Positions 34,838-43,632 are shown, numbered from the stretch's first letter. The stretch is 64,000 nucleotides of DNA from Amygdalobacter nucleatus (GCF_029167365.1 NZ_JARFNM010000001.1:62001-126000), one strand, 5' to 3'. Notes: generated by a model from the letters alone, not told the origin. Made by a program: numbers and translations.

Positions 34838-35911
34838 TTAATTTGCTTTAGATTTGAAAATATCGTTCTTGTAAAGATGCAAAACATCAACGAACAAACG
34901 ATCGATCAAGAAGCCAACTACGAATGGTACGACAACCCATGTTACAACGATCATCAAAATACCAACGTTGGATGAGTTCATAGCAGCCAATGGGCTAACG
35001 AAACCAACCAACCCGAAACCAGCACTAGCAGGTGTACCGCCCATGCCCAAGAATGGGATAGACAAGCTACTGATTGCAGCTGTCAAAGCAGCGCCCAAGC
35101 CGATAATTGGATTAGTCATAAAGTTAGGCATCATCATCTTCATAGCACCAAGTGCGATGGCCACTGGCACACCTGGCTTGTTGACACGCAAAGTAGCGCA
35201 TACAAGGAAAGCTGCACAAGCAGCAACGCCCATACCAGCAGCTGCTGAACCAATACCTGTTAAGCCGATTGCCAAACCGATAGCCACAGTTGAAATAGGG
35301 CTGATAATAATGATAGCGAAGGACATTGCAATCAAGACTGTCATCAAAATTGGTTGTAATGTTGTAAAGGAATTAATGCCTTGGCCAATGATGTAAGTGA
35401 GCTTAGCTACGAAAGGTAAAATCTTCCAGCCGATATAACCCACACCAGTACCTGCGATAATTGGCAAGAAAACAATAGACAAGGATCCCATCTTGTTGCC
35501 AATCCAACGCAAAACAATAACTGTCAAAGCAGCTGTGATCATGGTGTTGATAACATCACCGATACCAGCTAATTGGAACAAGCTAACTGTTTTTTCATTG
35601 ATTGTAGCCTGAGCTACGAAACGCCAAGCCCCTGAGCCTAAGAAAGCTGCACCACCAACGATGACTGAATGCATCGGAATCATCTTGAATTGGTTAGCAA
35701 TCAAGACACCGGCCATCAAAGGGGTAAAAAATTGGAATACTTGCACTATATGTAATAATTCCATACAAAAGACGGAACTACTTGCAAATGGCTTCAAAAA
35801 AGTAGCTAAAATTGCATTCGGGATCAAGGCAACGACGATTGCAACCGTTGCACCATTCAAAACTTTAAGAAGAAAAGAACCAGTCGTTTCCTTCTGTACC
35901 TGCTCAGACAT
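34838..35911 (-). CDS. PTS_EIIC_2-like polytopic membrane protein
   Basis: The 357-residue, Gly/Ala/Ile-rich protein has about ten membrane segments. Segments such as PNAILATFLKPFA, HSVIVGGAAFLGSGAW, GVGYIGWKILPFV and MGGTPASAGFGLVGFVSP are typical of the PTS transporter IIC-like family PF13303. No EIIA or EIIB phosphorylation domain is encoded nearby, so it may act as a channel or secondary carrier. It is the first gene of a two-gene operon with a ketopantoate-reductase-like gene. The ribosome site is AGGAGG before ATG 35911. Substrate unknown; pantoate- or oxo-acid-like compounds are one guess from context. Confidence 0.8.
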   Translation of the reverse strand: MSEQVQKETTGSFLLKVLNGATVAIVVALIPNAILATFLKPFASSSVFCMELLHIVQVFQFFTPLMAGVLIANQFKMIPMHSVIVGGAAFLGSGAWRFVAQATINEKTVSLFQLAGIGDVINTMITAALTVIVLRWIGNKMGSLSIVFLPIIAGTGVGYIGWKILPFVAKLTYIIGQGINSFTTLQPILMTVLIAMSFAIIIISPISTVAIGLAIGLTGIGSAAAGMGVAACAAFLVCATLRVNKPGVPVAIALGAMKMMMPNFMTNPIIGLGAALTAAISSLSIPFLGMGGTPASAGFGLVGFVSPLAAMNSSNVGILMIVVTWVVVPFVVGFLIDRLFVDVLHLYKNDIFKSKAN

Positions 35912-35980
35912 AAAGTCCTCCTTATAGATGTTAAAAATCGCTGCAATTAGACATTATTGTGCATCTATCGCAGCTCATTA

Positions 35981-36009
35981 ATTATAAAATAAATAATTAT
36001 CTTGTGCAA
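35981..36009 (-). promoter_or_regulatory. Promoter of the EIIC-like/panE operon
   Basis: On the minus strand TTGCAC (36004-36009) and TATAAT (35981-35986) are exactly 17 bp apart, a near-consensus sigma-A-type promoter. The leader to the ATG at 35911 is about 60 bases. Confidence 0.8.
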
Positions 36010-36116
36010 TGTCTATTTCTTCATTCTGTACATAAAATCATCTCAACGTTCTTTTTGTTTAAGTTTTGATAATTAACCAAGCTCTTATGCGCTGGTTTAT
36101 TTAATTCGTTTTTCTG

Positions 36117-36150
36117 CTAAAATGGAAAAGAGCAGGCTCTCACCTGCTCT
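36117..36150 (-). terminator. Main terminator after the surface-protein gene
   Basis: AGAGCAGG and CCTGCTCT form an 8-bp stem with loop CTCTCA. The minus strand continues TTTTCCATTTTAGC. It is 110 bp after the CDS stop. Confidence 0.8.
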
Positions 36151-36217
36151 CCATCATTTTCCTGTTAGGCTAGTTAGCTTATTTCGAATTCAATCTAACT
36201 AGCTTTAACATATAGAG

Positions 36218-36243
36218 GACAGGCAACTTTTTAGTCGCCTGTC
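36218..36243. terminator. Second hairpin right after the surface-protein gene
   Basis: GACAGGC and GCCTGTC pair, with ACT/AGT inside and a TTTT loop, 17 bp after the stop. The minus strand has no T-tract after it, so it may stabilise the mRNA 3' end rather than terminate. On the plus strand TTTA follows. Confidence 0.5.
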
Positions 36244-36259
36244 TTTACGTATCATCAGA

Positions 36260-37282
36260 TTAATGACGCTTTGTTGCTAACACAACACCAGCCAATGTCA
36301 TCAAAGCACCGATACCTGTTGCTACTGTTGCAACTTCACCTGTCTTACCAACTTGACCTGGTTTTGTTGTTGTCTTGCCGTCTTTACCTGTCCATACCTT
36401 GTGCTTAGCTACTGTATAAACAGCTGTGATAACACGGTTACCACCTTCGCTTGTCTTACCGAAGTATTGAGGTTTCTTGTTAGCTTCTACATCAGCTAAT
36501 ACCCAGTAACCATCAACATCGTCTACCAAAGCAACACCCTTCTTGAATGTCAAAGCCTTAGCAGCAACCTTCTCAGCTGTTACCCAACCACGTGATGCAT
36601 ACAAACCAACATTAACTTCATAGTTACCGAGTTCCAAACCATCTTCGCTGATAGCACGAACCTTAATAGGATATTGTTGAACTACAGCAACCTTAACTGT
36701 TGCAACTTTGAGTTCCTTAACCTCTACAAGTCTATCTTGATCATCAGCAGCAACTACGTTCTCCAAACCAAAATGTTTAATCAAAGAATTAACTGTGTAA
36801 ACACCAGCCTTTACGAAACCGCTAACATCCTTACCATCAGCTACGTTCATGTATACATAACCATAACCTGGCTTGTATTCATCATATGATGGTTTTTCAA
36901 CAACTGGGCTCAACTTAGCCTTGAGTAAAGTTAATTCAGCCTTCAAAACAGCAAGCTCATCTTCTTTTGTTTCACGATCTGTTTTTTTCTGATCTAATGC
37001 TGTTTTTTTAGCTGCTTTATCACCTTCGGCAGCTGCGTCATAGGCATTCTGAGCCTTTTGTTCTTCTACCTTAGCTGTTGCTAATTCAACTTCTTTTTCC
37101 TTAATTTGAGTTTCTTTATTCTTAATTTGAGTCTTAACAAGTTCTTCCTTTTCGTGCTTGCTTTGCATAGCATCAATTTGGTCTTGCAACTTCTTGATAT
37201 CGTCTTTGAAATCAGCCTTTGGCAATACTGTCAAACCCAAAGTCATAACAGCAGCTAATGCCAATGTAACAATCTTTTTCAT
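36260..37282 (-). CDS. Secreted coiled-coil surface protein with C-terminal anchor
   Basis: The 340-residue protein has a signal peptide (MKKIVTLALAAVMTLGLTVLP). A charged coiled coil rich in K/E/Q/A follows (about 25-125, with KDDIKKLQDQIDAMQ and EDELAVLKAELTLLKAKL). A beta-rich region with PGYGYVYMNV and GYWVLADVEANKKPQYFG comes next. The end is KPGQVGKTGE, a hydrophobic stretch (VATVATGIGALMTLAGVVLA) and TKRH. This last arrangement is that of a sortase sorting signal, except that LPxTG is replaced by VGKTG. A strong ribosome site (AGGAGG) precedes ATG 37282. It is a single gene between terminators, with 11-bp-spaced TCACA repeats upstream. I recognise no named family. Confidence 0.8.
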   Translation of the reverse strand: MKKIVTLALAAVMTLGLTVLPKADFKDDIKKLQDQIDAMQSKHEKEELVKTQIKNKETQIKEKEVELATAKVEEQKAQNAYDAAAEGDKAAKKTALDQKKTDRETKEDELAVLKAELTLLKAKLSPVVEKPSYDEYKPGYGYVYMNVADGKDVSGFVKAGVYTVNSLIKHFGLENVVAADDQDRLVEVKELKVATVKVAVVQQYPIKVRAISEDGLELGNYEVNVGLYASRGWVTAEKVAAKALTFKKGVALVDDVDGYWVLADVEANKKPQYFGKTSEGGNRVITAVYTVAKHKVWTGKDGKTTTKPGQVGKTGEVATVATGIGALMTLAGVVLATKRH

Positions 37283-37382
37283 TGTGTTTTCCTCCTAAAA
37301 TTTCTGGCTAGATGATGGACTAGCTCTTGGATGACTTCACTTTAGCAAAGCAAGCTTTTTCCCTCCCTCTTTTCAAGAAAAT

Positions 37383-37448
37383 CTCACAAACTTCTCACCC
37401 CCCCGCATTTCTTCACAATTGCCTCACATTTGACGTTGTTCTTTCACA
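37383..37448. promoter_or_regulatory. Cluster of TCACA direct repeats upstream of the surface-protein gene
   Basis: TCACA or TCACC occurs at 37384, 37395, 37413, 37424 and 37444. The first two and the third and fourth are spaced exactly 11 bp, i.e. one helical turn, a pattern typical of OmpR/PhoB-type response-regulator sites. The cluster lies 100-165 bp before the surface-protein start. The nearby strand also has a run of seven C (37398-37404). Confidence 0.4.
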
Positions 37449-37480
37449 TTTTGTGGGAGCACAGCTTGCTAATAAGGCGC

Positions 37481-37510
37481 AAAAAAGCCGCCTACCATAA
37501 CGGCAGACGG
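37481..37510 (-). terminator. Terminator of the SDR/permease operon
   Basis: On the minus strand CCGTCTGCC and GGTAGGCGG form a 9-bp stem with two wobble pairs, followed by CTTTTTTG. It lies 30 bp after the SDR stop. Confidence 0.85.
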
Positions 37511-37540
37511 TTAAATTCACCAAACTAAACTATGTCTGAA

Positions 37541-38338
37541 TTAGTTTGTACCCATACTCATTGTCTCAGGCAATGTAGCACCACCATCGATAACGAACTG
37601 ACCACCTGTGATGTATGAAGCTTCATCGCTACCTAAGAAGGCAAAGAGTTCACCAACCTCGATTGGTTTAGCCAAACGTTGCATAGGTACGTTAGCAGCA
37701 ATAGCCCTGATTGCACTTTCTGGATCCTCAGGATTGGATTCAACAGCCATCTTCTCAACCATTGGTGTACGAGCATAACCTAATTGTGAACAGTTGACAC
37801 GAATGTTACGTGTAGCATATTCAACAGCTAAGCATTTTGTTAAGCCAACCAAGGCCGCCTTAGTCATTGCATAAGCAGCTTCACCACCATCAGCAACCAA
37901 ATCACCTGTAACAGAAGAAGCAATGACGATTGCGCCACCTTTGTTAGCCAACAATTCTGGGATAGCAGCTTGGCATGTATTCCAAACACCCTTGATATTG
38001 ACATCGATATGGAAATCGCGCATTTCATCACTCATTTGCTCAAATGGAGCCAAACGGCAAACACCTGCATTAGCGCAGACAACATCCAACTTGCCGAACT
38101 TCTCAACTGTTTGCTTAACGGCAGCCTTCATATCTTCTTTCTTAGCCACGTTACCAACGAAAGTAATAATCTCAGCGCCATATTCTTTACGCAACTTTTC
38201 AGCTGTTTGCTCAACCTCTTTAGCCAGGTCAACTAAGCACAACTTTGCGCCGTACTTAGAATAAGCCTCTGCAATGCCTGCACCCAAACCAACTGCTGCG
38301 CCTGTAACGAGTGCAACTTTACCTGTTAATTTAGCCAT
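37541..38338 (-). CDS. SDR-family oxidoreductase, UcpA-like
   Basis: The 265-residue classical SDR has the cofactor loop VTGAAVGLGAGIAEAY, an Asp after beta-2 (CLVDLA) that favours NAD over NADP, CANAGVCRLAPF, the catalytic Ser (IASSVTGDL) and YAMTK, and the closing QFVIDGGATLPE. It resembles sorbitol-6-phosphate 2-dehydrogenase/UcpA-type SDRs in length and segments, but the substrate is not certain. A terminator follows it. It lies 43 bp after an APC-family permease gene on the same strand, so the permease may import its substrate or a related amino acid. Confidence 0.88.
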   Translation of the reverse strand: MAKLTGKVALVTGAAVGLGAGIAEAYSKYGAKLCLVDLAKEVEQTAEKLRKEYGAEIITFVGNVAKKEDMKAAVKQTVEKFGKLDVVCANAGVCRLAPFEQMSDEMRDFHIDVNIKGVWNTCQAAIPELLANKGGAIVIASSVTGDLVADGGEAAYAMTKAALVGLTKCLAVEYATRNIRVNCSQLGYARTPMVEKMAVESNPEDPESAIRAIAANVPMQRLAKPIEVGELFAFLGSDEASYITGGQFVIDGGATLPETMSMGTN

Positions 38339-38381
38339 AATACATCTCCTTTATTGCTTAATTTACTAAATTATTAATTGT

Positions 38382-39788
38382 TTAGAATTCTTGCTTACCA
38401 TCAGGTGTTTCGATAACAACCCTAGAATGACGCCATTTGACGAGCACCATCCAGAGCCAGATCAAAACGCCAACGCTCATATAGACGCCGAACGAAATCC
38501 ATGAACCTCTACCTTGACCCAAAGTACAGAAGTAAGCGATTGCCACCATAATGACCATAGCTAAGATACGCAAAGCGTTACCGCCAACTACCGTGCTATG
38601 ACTATTAGCATACCACTTCGCATGCTTGCTCCGCATGACGATAGCGGAAATCATAGTCAAAGCATAAGCGCAAGCACAACCGAAAGACATCAAGTTGAAG
38701 AAGTCGTTCATGAAAGTTGTAGCATTTTGCATCAAAACGAAGGTCAAAGTCAAAAGTAATAGGAAGACGTTTGGCACGATTGGTTGTTGATGCTTGTTCA
38801 ACTTAGTAACAATGCTTGGTAAGAAGTTCTTCTGACCCATAGCATAGAGCATACGGACGATGGACATCCAGAAGCCCAAGATAGAAGCTGTCATACCTAA
38901 CAAAATAGAAACTAGACCATAGATAAGTGGCCAAATCTGCCAACCTAAGAGATTTTTCATCGCATTGATCGTCATGAAACCATCTTGACCGCCAGCCAAC
39001 AAAGTCTGGAAGCTGTCCAAACCAGCTACACAGAAGAAGAAGAAGGTGTAAATTGCACCGCAAGTCAAAACTGAACCGCAGATTGCTTTCTTAGTATTAG
39101 AAATAGGGAAGTCGCCCTCCTCAACCATCTGAGGCACTGTTTCAAAGCCGAAAAACGGTGTGATCAAAAGCGCCATACCAATGACCCAACCAGGGATACC
39201 ACTGATAGATTCCAAATTTGTCTGGAAGAGAGGTGAAAGGTTGCTCAAATGCCAATGACCTGAACACAACAGCAAAACACCTGTAAGCAAAGTAGTTGTA
39301 ATATTTGCAAACAAGCAGAAAGCCTGTGCCTTAACGAGGAATTGAATATCCTGCAAACTCATGAAGAACACGATCAACAAAATAACAATTGCAATCAACA
39401 TGATCTTCTGGAAATCCAAAGCCAAGCCAAATGTACGGCTAATAAATGTAGCAATAGCCATAACAACTGCCGGTGGAACAGAAATCCAAGCCGCCATGAT
39501 CAACCATGACGCAAAGAAACCTGCATGCTTATTCAAAGCAACAGTATTGTAGATGAGTTCACCACCTGCTGTATGGAACAGTGAGGACAATTCACTATAA
39601 ACCAACGCAACTGGCAAAATGGCAAGTGACATCAAAGCAAAAGCCAAGAATGTACCTGGTCCACAATAATTAAAGAAGACTGAATCCCAGTAACTGACGT
39701 AGGTGAAAATGGAACCTGTAGCTACCGTGTAAACAAAGATTAATGCCAAGCTTTTCTTTAAGCCAGCCTGACTCTTTTCATTTTCCAT
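38382..39788 (-). CDS. APC-superfamily amino-acid permease
   Basis: The protein of about 468 residues has about twelve membrane helices. Segments such as LIFVYTVATGSIFTYVS, FFAFALMSLAILPVALVYSELSSLF-type sequence and LITPFFGFETVPQMVEEGDFPISNTKKAI are typical of APC amino-acid transporters. The frame extends upstream to 39836, but the ATG at 39788 (MENEKSQAG) has AAAGGGAG nine bases before it and is the better start. It is the first gene of an operon with an SDR. Which amino acid or amine it carries cannot be told. Confidence 0.85.
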   Translation of the reverse strand: MENEKSQAGLKKSLALIFVYTVATGSIFTYVSYWDSVFFNYCGPGTFLAFALMSLAILPVALVYSELSSLFHTAGGELIYNTVALNKHAGFFASWLIMAAWISVPPAVVMAIATFISRTFGLALDFQKIMLIAIVILLIVFFMSLQDIQFLVKAQAFCLFANITTTLLTGVLLLCSGHWHLSNLSPLFQTNLESISGIPGWVIGMALLITPFFGFETVPQMVEEGDFPISNTKKAICGSVLTCGAIYTFFFFCVAGLDSFQTLLAGGQDGFMTINAMKNLLGWQIWPLIYGLVSILLGMTASILGFWMSIVRMLYAMGQKNFLPSIVTKLNKHQQPIVPNVFLLLLTLTFVLMQNATTFMNDFFNLMSFGCACAYALTMISAIVMRSKHAKWYANSHSTVVGGNALRILAMVIMVAIAYFCTLGQGRGSWISFGVYMSVGVLIWLWMVLVKWRHSRVVIETPDGKQEF

Positions 39789-39898
39789 AGTATGAAACTC
39801 CCTTTCTCTCAATACTAAAATGATACACCCAAACATATCTCAATAAAGGCCAAATTTGTTCCATATTTATTCATGCTAATTAGACATTAGCCACGAAA

Positions 39899-40864
39899 TT
39901 AATCTTCCCGTGCCACAATATAAATCGGTCGCTTCTGATTTGCGCGATAAATTCTAGCTAAATAGGCTGTCTGCCACAATTTGCTTAACATGACGCTCAC
40001 GAACATCATTAAAACAACGAACAAGAGATAATCGACTTTGTCCAAGTGATACCCAAAGCCAAGGCCAGCAATTAGCCAATAAATAATTTGAATTCCGAAC
40101 AAAGCACATGCCACAATCGTCAACAGTAATTGCCCAAGTTCCGGCAATCTGGAATAGCCAAAGAAAATATCATTGGCCAGATTAACCTTGCTTGTAAATG
40201 ACCATTTGGAAACACCAAGTTCACGTTCAGCCACTTCAAATTTGACTTCAGCATGCTTGAAGCCAATCCAGCTCGTCATGCCACGGAAAAACCGTTCATG
40301 TTCTGGCAAAGCTAAAAGCTGCTCTCTCACCCGCCTGCTAATCAGCTTAAAATCGGCCATATCACGCAGCTTGATGCGGCTGTGCTTATCGAAGAAATTA
40401 TAAAAAGTATTCGTAATGAAGCGATTCAAAGCAGATTCTTCGCCTCTATCACTCTTAACAGCATCAACCACATCTGCCCCGCTTGCCTCGAAGCATTCAA
40501 TCAGCTTCGGAATTAAGCTTAAAGGATGCTGCAAGTCAGCATCCAAAACAATTGTCGCCTCACTATCTGCACTAACTTTATTTAGGCCCGCAAGCATAGC
40601 GGCCTCTTTGCCGAAATTGCGCGAAAAAGAGATGAGATTCACCTTAACTGGCAATGAGCAAGTTGCCAATTTAGCTAAGAAAATCTGTTTACCTGTTAAA
40701 AGTTGTTCCCATGTATCATCTTTGGAGCCATCGTCAACAGCGACCACTTGTAATCTATCAACAAGTTCTGGCAAATTCGCTAACGTGAAATCAGCCAAGC
40801 GTTCGAACGTCGTAAGCATCTGTTTAGATTCATTGTAACAAGGTAAGACCAAACTTAAATTCAT
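39899..40864 (-). CDS. Family 2 glycosyltransferase (DPM1/GtrB-like, membrane-bound)
   Basis: The 321-residue protein has a GT-A catalytic domain (LSLVLPCYNES, VVAVDDGSKDDTWE, the DxD-type VLDADLQHPL near residue 110, RNFGKEAAMLAG) and two C-terminal membrane helices. This is the architecture of GtrB/YkcC-like enzymes that load a sugar onto undecaprenyl phosphate at the inner membrane face. SRLPELGQLLLTIVACALFG and VDYLLFVVLMMFVSVML are the helices. It is a single gene with no polysaccharide cluster nearby; the sugar is unknown. Confidence 0.9.
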   Translation of the reverse strand: MNLSLVLPCYNESKQMLTTFERLADFTLANLPELVDRLQVVAVDDGSKDDTWEQLLTGKQIFLAKLATCSLPVKVNLISFSRNFGKEAAMLAGLNKVSADSEATIVLDADLQHPLSLIPKLIECFEASGADVVDAVKSDRGEESALNRFITNTFYNFFDKHSRIKLRDMADFKLISRRVREQLLALPEHERFFRGMTSWIGFKHAEVKFEVAERELGVSKWSFTSKVNLANDIFFGYSRLPELGQLLLTIVACALFGIQIIYWLIAGLGFGYHLDKVDYLLFVVLMMFVSVMLSKLWQTAYLARIYRANQKRPIYIVARED

Positions 40865-41011
40865 TTCTATTTCCTCAAATCCTAAAAGTAAAAATATGCA
40901 CCAATCTCAGGTCTTTTCGCAAGTCAAAGCATGCTCATTCTAGTCTAAACAAAGTTAAATTTCTATCTTGCAAATTTTTAAGAGCTTGTAACTTATAGCC
41001 TAATAAGCGCT

Positions 41012-41042
41012 AAAAAGCCCCGATGCAAGCTTGCACCGGAGC
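41012..41042 (-). terminator. Terminator after the PepC gene
   Basis: On the minus strand a 12-bp stem with two wobble pairs (GCTCCGGTGCAA with TTGCATCGGGGC) is followed by TTTTTAGC, about 73 bp after the peptidase stop. Confidence 0.85.
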
Positions 41043-41114
41043 ATAATTAAGCTTTTCGAACTATCATCAACCATTAAATGTAATTACAGCACTTAACTGT
41101 ATTACCTAATTACA

Positions 41115-42608
41115 TTACTTGATTGGCTGGCAGATCATCTTCCAAGGCTCAACTACAACTGGCTCTTTCTTTAAGCCGGCCAAAATGTCAGCTGAAACGT
41201 ACTTCTTGTTGACAATCACTTGGTAAGTGTTAGCCTCGAACCACTTCTGGCTCATGCTAAACACGCCCTTGCTGCCCATATCTTCGCCCCAGCTATTCTC
41301 GACCTTCCATTTTTTGACAGAGCCATCAGCATTAAGATCTACGCCGCAGAGCAACATGGCATGATTGAGCTGAGTCTCGCCGATAATTGTGCGATCTTTC
41401 TTAGAAAACTCGCCAACTTCCGTCAAGATCAAATCTGTTAGGTAAGTTTCATCATCTAACAAACCTTTTTTGCGGTCAGAAGATTTGCCCACATCGCAAG
41501 CAAACCACATTGGTTCACCAGCCTTGATGGACTTAACAGCCGCCTGGGTCAACTCACTCATTGGTGCTAAGAGTTGGGCCAAACCCTTACCCTCCATCAC
41601 AACTTGAGAATATTTATAAGTCAAAACTGTACCATCAGGGAAACGCTCAGTTGGATCATTCGTCAAAACAACCATATCTTCAAGTGGCAAGCCGCAATAC
41701 TTTTCATAGAATTCCTTCGGGCTTAAGCCTGTGATAGTTTGTTTCTTCTTATCCTTATCTGTGTAAGCATAATTAACCACTGTTGGTGGCACGCCTAGAG
41801 CCTTCACACAAATGTTGTAAACCTCGCTCAAGCAAGCATTCTTCTTTGCCCGCATCTCAGCCAAAAATTCACAACTTGGCTCGCCTTGTTCAGGATACTT
41901 AGCCTCATAAGCATGTCTCATCTGCATAGCTGTCCGCATCAAGCGCTCGTTCAAGGCCTCCACCAAAACATGAGTATTGGAAGAGTGATATGTCTCAGGC
42001 ATACAGGACTTTGGGACAACGCCATATTTGGTAACCAAGTCAGCGTACCATTCAAAGAAGCCACCGTCATTAGCGGCATTCTCTTTGACGTAACTAAAGT
42101 CACGGCTATAAACATCCTTGTCCAAAGTAGCGATAATGTTCTCCAAATAAGTGTTCGATTTCTCTAATTTCTCATAGAAGCAAAGATAGTTCTCGGACAA
42201 TTCAAAATCGTCCAAATGCAAAGTTTCCATGATGCTCACACGCGCTGAGTTCAAAGCGGCAAACAACCAGCAACGACCTGATTGCTTCTGATTCGTGGTA
42301 TTGCCGCGCTTCGTCTCGTTCGAAAAAATAAAGCGATCTTCACGCAAAACATTGTTGTTAAAGCTAGCTTCGTTGATACCTACGTTAGCAATTGCGTTAG
42401 CTACCATGCTATTGCCCTTATTTTTAGCAAAATCAGTGGCAAACTTGCTATATAAATCACTAGTTATGGTCTGTTCACTTGTCAACGCCTGCAAATTAGG
42501 TAAAGTATATTTTTTTAGTCTAATTGCTTTTGCCTTTTTGGCGCAAGTTTTCTTTGTGTCTGTTTCTTTCTTTTCTTCCGCTTCACTGGCGGCTAAAAAT
42601 TGAGCCAT
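41115..42608 (-). CDS. pepC: Aminopeptidase C/bleomycin hydrolase (C1B cysteine peptidase)
   Basis: The protein of about 497 residues is of the PepC/bleomycin-hydrolase family, hexameric cytosolic aminopeptidases. The active-site segment NQKQSGRCWLFAALNSAR holds the Cys. The His is in TQLNHAMLLCGVDL and the Asn in KWKVENSWGEDMGSKG. Other family sequences are FELSENYLCFYEKLEKSN and NDGGFFEWYADLVTKYGVVPKS. A basic, Lys/Ala-rich extension of about 40 residues (TDTKKTCAKKAKAIRLKK) precedes the usual start. The GTG at 42617 lies inside the ribosome-site region (GAGGTGG), so the ATG at 42608 is the better start. Single gene with its own terminator. Confidence 0.9.
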   Translation of the reverse strand: MAQFLAASEAEEKKETDTKKTCAKKAKAIRLKKYTLPNLQALTSEQTITSDLYSKFATDFAKNKGNSMVANAIANVGINEASFNNNVLREDRFIFSNETKRGNTTNQKQSGRCWLFAALNSARVSIMETLHLDDFELSENYLCFYEKLEKSNTYLENIIATLDKDVYSRDFSYVKENAANDGGFFEWYADLVTKYGVVPKSCMPETYHSSNTHVLVEALNERLMRTAMQMRHAYEAKYPEQGEPSCEFLAEMRAKKNACLSEVYNICVKALGVPPTVVNYAYTDKDKKKQTITGLSPKEFYEKYCGLPLEDMVVLTNDPTERFPDGTVLTYKYSQVVMEGKGLAQLLAPMSELTQAAVKSIKAGEPMWFACDVGKSSDRKKGLLDDETYLTDLILTEVGEFSKKDRTIIGETQLNHAMLLCGVDLNADGSVKKWKVENSWGEDMGSKGVFSMSQKWFEANTYQVIVNKKYVSADILAGLKKEPVVVEPWKMICQPIK

Positions 42609-42947
42609 GCTTTCCACCTCATATAATATTTGCCCTATTTTAGCGTATTTGGCCTACTTTGTCATGCTAAGTTCACAATTTCTGTAGTTCATCAGTGCTA
42701 ATTTCAAGCCTAAAACAAGCTAAATTTCGCTGACAATAAGCCATTGTTGTAACGCCACTTCAAGTTAGCTTAAATCAGCAGCTGTCAGGCTCAAAGCTAA
42801 GTTCGTTAGGACTAGGTCCTCGGGTGATTTCATTCAATTTTCACAAACTAGCTTCCCTAACTTGTGCAATGCTGTATAATCATGCTTAAGTTCGTTTACA
42901 GCTCATGACGACGAACACATTAAATTAGAAACGGAGGGTATTTGTTC
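42609..42947. other. Divergent intergenic region before the ECF S-component gene
   Basis: No coding frame is seen. A palindrome AGGACTAGGTCCT lies near 42818-42830. TATAAT at 42875-42880 is the -10 box of the plus-strand gene, with a poor -35 at 17 bp. The resulting leader of about 60 bases contains a hairpin (GTTCGT at 42890-42895 with ACGAAC at 42911-42916) before the GGAGGG site. The leader matches no riboswitch consensus I know. Confidence 0.45.
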
Positions 42948-43571
42948 ATGCCACAAATCCCTAATTCAAGCAGCGAAAAGCGTTCTGACGTTATGCTGTT
43001 CCACTTGGTTCTCGCCGCCTTATTTGGAGCTCTCAGTTATGTCGTCTTTGCATTCATGCGTGTTGACATTAACATCGGTCTCGTCAAAACATCATTCCAC
43101 GCTGCTAACACAATTGTTGTGCTGTGTCCTTTATTTGCAGCCGCGCCTTTTGGTCTTTTAGGACCAGCTTTGGGCCTCTTTCTCTCTGATGTTTTCACCG
43201 GTTATGCGCATGTGGCAGCCGAAACATTCATCTTGAAATTTTTGATGGCTTTAATTACTTATAGTTGCTACAAACGTTTGCAAAAAAGCTCACTCGCTGG
43301 CAACACTCTCTCAGATAAGCACTGCTTCTTTAACGCTAGCTTGTCCATGGGTGCTGGCTTGCTGTTCAACTTAGTCTTTGCTCCTATCTCTAGCTACCTT
43401 TATCACCGCTATCTCTTAGGCGTGAATACAGATGCAGCCAAGATTTTCATCAAGATCACAAGTGGTGTCGTCTTGTTCAACGCCATCTTATCTTTGGTCT
43501 TAGGCGTCATTCTTTACATCGCTCTCTATAAAGCTTTGAGCAACAGTAAGTTAAAGAATTTGTTCAAGTAA
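42948..43571 (+). CDS. ECF transporter S component (substrate unknown)
   Basis: The protein of about 207 residues has six membrane segments. The segments LAALFGALSYVVFAFMRVDI, CPLFAAAPFGLLGPALGLFLSDVFTG and AETFILKFLMALITY are typical of integral S components that bind a vitamin or precursor for energy-coupling-factor transporters. The ATPase and T subunits are not in the window, so it must use a shared ECF module. ATG 42948, nine bases after GGAGGG, is preferred to TTG 42942. Vitamins or precursors such as thiamine parts or queuosine precursors are typical of this size, but nothing here decides. Confidence 0.75.
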   Translation: MPQIPNSSSEKRSDVMLFHLVLAALFGALSYVVFAFMRVDINIGLVKTSFHAANTIVVLCPLFAAAPFGLLGPALGLFLSDVFTGYAHVAAETFILKFLMALITYSCYKRLQKSSLAGNTLSDKHCFFNASLSMGAGLLFNLVFAPISSYLYHRYLLGVNTDAAKIFIKITSGVVLFNAILSLVLGVILYIALYKALSNSKLKNLFK

Positions 43572-43598
43572 TTAGTTTTATTTTAGTTACAAAAATTT

Positions 43599-43632
43599 GA
43601 AAAGCAGCTTAGTTTTAAGCTGCTTTTCTTTT
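43599..43632. terminator. Bidirectional terminator between the S-component gene and the EF-G-like gene
   Basis: GAAAAGCAGCTTA and TAAGCTGCTTTTC form a perfect 13-bp stem with loop GTTT. T-rich sequence follows on the plus strand (TTTTG) and A/T-rich on the minus strand. It lies between convergent genes. Confidence 0.9.

Larger units (their letters stand above)
35912..36259. other. 348-bp intergenic region between the surface-protein gene and the EIIC-like operon
   Basis: It holds the promoter at 35981-36009 and two hairpins at 36117-36150 and 36218-36243, each entered separately. No coding frame was seen. Since both flanking genes are on the minus strand, the hairpins end transcription of the surface-protein gene before the next promoter. 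Confidence 0.6.
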
